Positions 57,764 through 61,112 of a stretch of 61,112 bases of DNA are shown piece after piece. The position numbers were made by a program, and so were the translations under genes. Within the stretch, counting starts at the first letter, position 1; each line of letters starts with the position of its first letter. The notes below the pieces were generated by a model. It saw only the letters and a program-made list of their open reading frames with translations, searched no databases and was not told the DNA's origin. Origin of the DNA: Clostridia bacterium (GTDB taxonomy: Bacteria; Bacillota_A; Clostridia; Christensenellales; Aristaeellaceae); the NCBI GenBank assembly GCA_017518705.1, contig JAFWUC010000013.1, forward strand, positions 1 through 61,112. Direction: 5' to 3'.

Positions 57764-58431
57764 ATGGCGGCACGCCTTTCGCGGTACAGGCGGGTGACTT
57801 CGTCCACCACCTGGTCGAAGTCCATGTGCGTGGTGTCCACCACCACGGCGTCCTCCGCCTGGGTCAGGGGGCTTTCCGCCCGGTGCATGTCGTTGTAATC
57901 CCGCTTGTTCACGTCGGAAAGCACCTGTTCGAAGGTGACGTCCGGGTCGTTCATCTGGGCGAGGCGGCGGCGTGCGCGCTCCTCCGCGGCGGCGGTAAGG
58001 TAGATCTTGAGCAGCGCGTCCGGGATCACGCAGGTGCCGATGTCCCGCCCGTCGCACACCAGGAACATGCGCCTGGCCAGTTCCCTCTGCCGCGCCACCA
58101 GGGCGACGCGCACCGCCTTCACCGTGCCCACGGCGGAAGCGGCCATGGACACCTCGGGAGTGCGGATCTCGCCGGACACGTCTTTTCCGTTGAGCAGCGT
58201 GTGCTGGCGGTTCTCTTCGTCGTAACTTACGTCCACCAGGCAGTTTTTGATCGCTTCGGGCACCTTTTCGGCGTCGGAAGGCTCTATGCCCAGGGAAAGC
58301 ATGTACAGGCCCACCGCGCGGTACATGGCGCCGGTGTCCAGATAATGTCCGCCCAGGCGTTCGGCCACAGCCAGGGCGACCGAGCTTTTGCCCGCGCCGC
58401 AGGGTCCGTCAATAGCGATCGAGATGTTCAT
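57757..58431 (-). CDS. cmk: Cytidylate kinase
   Basis: The 224-residue protein reads NISIAIDGPCGAGKSSVALA (P-loop), HYLDTGAMYRAVGLYMLSLG (CMP-binding), TPEVSMAASAVGTVKAVRVA, RRMFLVCDGRDIGTCVIPDA (catalytic DGRDIGT) and NKRDYNDMHRAESPLTQAED. It phosphorylates CMP/dCMP. Length and motifs are normal. The last two codons and stop lie in the TGATTGAAATGC hairpin, so RRAAID may be a repeat-derived end. Confidence 0.97.
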   Translation of the reverse strand: MNISIAIDGPCGAGKSSVALAVAERLGGHYLDTGAMYRAVGLYMLSLGIEPSDAEKVPEAIKNCLVDVSYDEENRQHTLLNGKDVSGEIRTPEVSMAASAVGTVKAVRVALVARQRELARRMFLVCDGRDIGTCVIPDALLKIYLTAAAEERARRRLAQMNDPDVTFEQVLSDVNKRDYNDMHRAESPLTQAEDAVVVDTTHMDFDQVVDEVTRLYRERRAAID

Positions 58432-58498
58432 GGTTTTCTCCTTTGGATGTAGTATGCGGGGGAGAGGGGGCTGAGCCGGCGGACAGACGAGCGCAGGT

Positions 58499-59488
58499 CT
58501 AATCCTTCAGCCAGTCCAGCGAGTCAGGGTAGGTATAATTCAGCTCGTTTTCCCTGCAGTAATCGACCGCGCAGGAATCCCTTTGAACGGTCAGCGTAAG
58601 CTCATCGGCGCATTCGGCAAACGCGCCTTCGCCTATGCTTGTAACGCCTTCCGGGATGGTCACCGAGGTAAGGCCGCTGCAGTGGGAAAACGCCATGAAG
58701 CCTATGCTCGTGACGCTGCTTGGGATCGTCACCGAGGTAAGGCTGCTGCAGTGGGTAAACGCGCTGTCGCCTATAGTCGTCACGCCCTCAGGGATCGTCA
58801 CCGAGGTAAGACTGCTGCAACAGAAAAATGTGCTGGCGCCTATGCTCGTCACGCTTTCCGGTATGGTCACCGAGATAAGACCGCTGCAGTCCCAAAACGC
58901 GCCGTTGCCTATGCTTGTCACGCTTTCCGGTATGGTCACCGAGGTAAGACCGTCACAGTTGTAAAATGCCCTGTCTCCTATCTCGCGGATACCCTGCGGT
59001 ATCGCGTATTCCCCCTGTTTGTTCATCGGGAACGACAACAGGCGCATGTCCGGTTTGAAAACCAGCGCTCCGTCTGTCACCGCCAGATACTCGTGCTCGG
59101 GAGATACTTTTATTGCCGTCAGTTTTTCACAACCCTCGAACGGGTTCGCGCCAATTTCCTTCACACTGTCCGGGATAATCACCGAGGTAAGACCGCTGCA
59201 GTTGGAAAACGCGTAATCGCTTATGGTCGTCACGCCTTCCGGGATCGTCACCGAGGTAAGCGCGTTGCACCAGACGAACGCACTTTCGCCTATGCTCGTC
59301 ACCGTGTGCCCGTCCAGTTGGGAGGGTATGTCAAGCGATTTGGCTTTGCCTCTGTATTCCGTTATCTCCGCCGCGCCGTCGGGAAGCAGACGGTAGGTGT
59401 AGTCTCCGCTGTTTACGGTCTCCTCCGCAGGGGCGGAAAGGGAGAGCAGGAGAACGAGGGCGAGAAGGATGGAGACGAGTTTTTTCAT
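58499..59488 (-). CDS. BspA-like leucine-rich-repeat (LRR_5) exported protein
   Basis: The 329-residue protein has a signal peptide (MKKLVSILLALVLLLSLSAPA) without lipobox Cys, the N-module DYTYRLLPDGAAEITEYRGK, then about eight LRR_5 repeats (LTSVTIPEGVTTISDYAFSN, LTSVTIPESVTSIGNGAFWD, LTSVTIPSSVTSIGFMAFSH) with a non-LRR island (EYLAVTDGALVFKPDMRLLS), and the C-cap SCAVDYCRENELNYTYPDS. Nearly identical repeat units at DNA level indicate unequal recombination within the gene. Same family as 7986-8600. Confidence 0.9.
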   Translation of the reverse strand: MKKLVSILLALVLLLSLSAPAEETVNSGDYTYRLLPDGAAEITEYRGKAKSLDIPSQLDGHTVTSIGESAFVWCNALTSVTIPEGVTTISDYAFSNCSGLTSVIIPDSVKEIGANPFEGCEKLTAIKVSPEHEYLAVTDGALVFKPDMRLLSFPMNKQGEYAIPQGIREIGDRAFYNCDGLTSVTIPESVTSIGNGAFWDCSGLISVTIPESVTSIGASTFFCCSSLTSVTIPEGVTTIGDSAFTHCSSLTSVTIPSSVTSIGFMAFSHCSGLTSVTIPEGVTSIGEGAFAECADELTLTVQRDSCAVDYCRENELNYTYPDSLDWLKD

Positions 59489-59529
59489 GGCGGGACATCC
59501 TTATCTTTTTTGCTGCAGGATTTTGGGAG

Positions 59530-60157
59530 CGGGGGACGGAGCTTTTAGCTATTAGCTTTTAGCTGTCAGAAGCTTACGCGAATGGGAGCGTGGCGATCCG
59601 TTCCTTTTTACTATGGGGTTACGGATTGCCACGTCAAGCCCTGCGGGCTTTCCTCGCAATGACGCGGGGATGCAGGTCATTTCGGTTAGTGCGTCATCGC
59701 GAAGACGCGAACAAAGTAAGCGGCTGTGGCGATCCGTTCCTGTTGGTATAGGAGTGGAGTACGGATTGCCACGGCTTGCACAGCAAGCCTCGCAATGACG
59801 CTTTCTTCCTATTTACGGTACTTACCTGCGTGTTACGGATTGCCACGATCCACTGCGTGGGCCTCGCAATGACGCCTTATTCCTTCGTACCGCGCTTGCC
59901 TGCGGGGTTACGGATTGCCACGGCGACGAAACGCTCGCGACCCATGTGGCGTTCGCGGCTCTGGAAGCACACTGTGCTTCCATTCACTACCGCTCACGGC
60001 TCTGACAGCCCACTGGGCTGTTATTCACTACTGCTCGCGCACAATGACGCTTCCGGGAGACGCTTTCAGGAGATCCCGTTCCTTGATCGTTTCGGGCGCT
60101 TACCAAACGCCGGAAACGATCATATGATCGAAATGGATCTCTAATTCATTTCGATCA
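59530..60157. repeat. Mosaic repeat array between the RadC-like and LRR genes
   Basis: AGCTATTAGCTTTTAGCTG (59543), then at least four GCGTCATYGCGAG/ATCCGTTCC/ACGGATTGCCACG palindromic elements or halves (59590-59663, 59690-59801, 59834-59874, 59908-60050), with inner stems of differing sequence, a stem ATCGTTTCcGGCG/CGCCGGAAACGAT (60085-60121) and the hairpin TGATCGAAATG/CATTTCGATCA (60125-60157). No gene seen. Confidence 0.85.
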
Positions 60158-60737
60158 GCAGCCTTGCGCCCAGCAGTTCCGCTGCCCGTCTGACGCGGGA
60201 AAGTTCCGCTTCGGGCAGGGCGCAGCCCTCCGGCACAGCCAGCGTGACCAGCGGGGTGTTATATCTGATTATAAGCTCCGAGAGCGCTCCTGTCAAATCT
60301 CCCTTCACGGGGCACAGCGCGGCCAGGCGCCCGTCCTCCCCGTAAAACAGGGCGGTGGGGCAGGGGCGGGTACGCAGCTTCCGGGTGAGCGCGCGGGCGT
60401 TTTCCGGGGAGGGAAGGGGCGCGTTTTTCCGGCATTCCCGATACGCGTCCACGCACGCGGCCAGCGCCTTGAGCTTTCGGGCGCAGGCGGGGGAGAGGCC
60501 GCGTTCTTCCATACCGGACGCGTCCGCATCCAGCGCCCCGCAAAGCGTGCCGCACGGGTCCGTCAGCGCGTGGGCAAGGGAGTTCACGTCCCGCCGCGGG
60601 ATCAGGGAATACAGTATCAGTTCCATGGCCTCGTGGGACGCGAAGGAGGCAAGCCCGCCCTGGGCGTATGCGGTCTTCAGCCGCGCCCTGTGGCCGGAAT
60701 GGTCGGGCGTGCGGGCGTTCTGGTCGTGTATCGGCAT
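60141..60737 (-). CDS. RadC-like protein without the JAMM metalloprotease motif
   Basis: Start ATG 60737 after AGGACGATATT gives 198 residues. The N-terminal half matches the helical domain of RadC/UPF0758: HRARLKTAYAQGGLASFASH, EAMELILYSLIPRRDVNSLA, then GLSPACARKLKALAACVDAY. The C-terminal half keeps a beta layout (ALFYGEDGRLAALCPVKGDL, YNTPLVTLAVPEGCALPEAE) but lacks the HNHPSGD metal-binding string, so any hydrolase activity is unlikely. The C-terminal ending IEMN is read through a repeat hairpin. Confidence 0.75.
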   Translation of the reverse strand: MPIHDQNARTPDHSGHRARLKTAYAQGGLASFASHEAMELILYSLIPRRDVNSLAHALTDPCGTLCGALDADASGMEERGLSPACARKLKALAACVDAYRECRKNAPLPSPENARALTRKLRTRPCPTALFYGEDGRLAALCPVKGDLTGALSELIIRYNTPLVTLAVPEGCALPEAELSRVRRAAELLGARLLIEMN

Positions 60738-60780
60738 AATATCGTCCTGTTCAGGGTCTATGGCTGACGCGGAGAGGGGG

Positions 60781-61112
60781 TTATCGGTCCGCACCGGGGT
60801 ATTGGTATGTGAAGCCGTTGTCTTTGCAGTATTCTTCAGCGTATGAGCCTGCTTCGACGGTGAACACGAGTTGATCGCTGCGATCAAAATACATGTCAAA
60901 CGCCTTTTCGCCTATCGAAATGACGCTGCCGGGTATTGTTATCGAAGTAAGGTTTTCGCAATTGGCAAACACCTTTTCGCCTATGCTCGTCACGCTGCCT
61001 GGGATAGTTACGGAAGTTAAGCCTTCACAGTACCGAAACGCACTGTCACCTATGTCCGTCACGCTTTCAGGTATCGATATAGATTCAAGACTGTCGCAGC
61101 CGAGAAACGCGC
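60781..61112 (-). CDS. BspA-like LRR_5 protein, C-terminal part (runs off the window)
   Basis: The minus strand from the window end reads LRR_5 repeats ([58 protein letters not shown]) and the cap [20 protein letters not shown], the same family as 7986-8600 and 58499-59488. The N-terminal part lies beyond 61112. It ends 43 bp before the RadC-like gene starts on the same strand. Confidence 0.9.
   Translation of the reverse strand, partial: AFLGCDSLESISIPESVTDIGDSAFRYCEGLTSVTIPGSVTSIGEKVFANCENLTSITIPGSVISIGEKAFDMYFDRSDQLVFTVEAGSYAEEYCKDNGFTYQYPGADR

Overview
The window looks like a chromosome segment from an anaerobic, gut- or rumen-type member of the Clostridia, possibly Christensenellales/Aristaeellaceae-like. 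The grounds are moderately high GC, signal peptides of the MKKLLxxVLALxMxLS type, DUF3798 and BspA-like secreted proteins, Firmicutes-style GGAGG ribosome binding sites, many textbook TTGACA-17-TATAAT promoters, and parS sites matching the B. subtilis consensus. The assignment to an order is inference.

Layout. 1-2.4 kb: a sugar- or iron-type ABC transporter (ATPase partial, solute-binding protein) interrupted by a DUF559 gene and palindromic repeats. 2.5-7.9 kb, divergent: Gfo/Idh oxidoreductase, DegT aminotransferase and amidohydrolase, then a TetR regulator, a membrane protein and an acetyltransferase. 8-14.8 kb: a surface-protein region with one BspA-like LRR lipoprotein and three paralogous secreted proteins with N-terminal Cys/His 'LGHDW' repeats; three transcription units share one promoter type. 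14.8-21.5 kb (minus): membrane proteins, a URO-D-like protein with an aldo/keto reductase, MgtC, and a CPA2 antiporter with a frameshift.

22.7-36.9 kb is an integrative island at tRNA-Leu(GAG). The intact tRNA (36793-36874) and a 58-nt copy of its 3' part (26549-26606) lie in a 148-bp direct repeat spaced 10,244 bp. Each copy is preceded by a tyrosine integrase gene (the first frameshifted, the second lacking its 5' end), and each integrase is followed by its own triplet of 11-bp repeats. The 10-kb unit carries an HTH-Fic protein and a four-gene BMP/DUF3798-type ABC transporter whose first permease has a ~350-residue extracytoplasmic insertion. Remnants of a primase, a serine recombinase and further integrase ends show repeated insertion.

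37-41.6 kb is core-like (murA, zinc-ribbon membrane protein, aminotransferase, small membrane proteins). 41.7-53.7 kb is a decayed prophage read on the minus strand (terminase fragment, portal, scaffold-like, P22-type coat, tail-tip proteins, lysin, holin) with two cargo genes and two perfect parS sites. 53.9-61 kb holds minus-strand housekeeping genes (ruvA, cmk), a pyrophosphatase-like protein, a sugar isomerase-like protein, BspA-like LRR proteins and a RadC-like protein. From 45 kb onward the intergenic gaps are packed with a mosaic of palindromic repeats. One stem-loop family sits exactly on the stop codons of four different genes.
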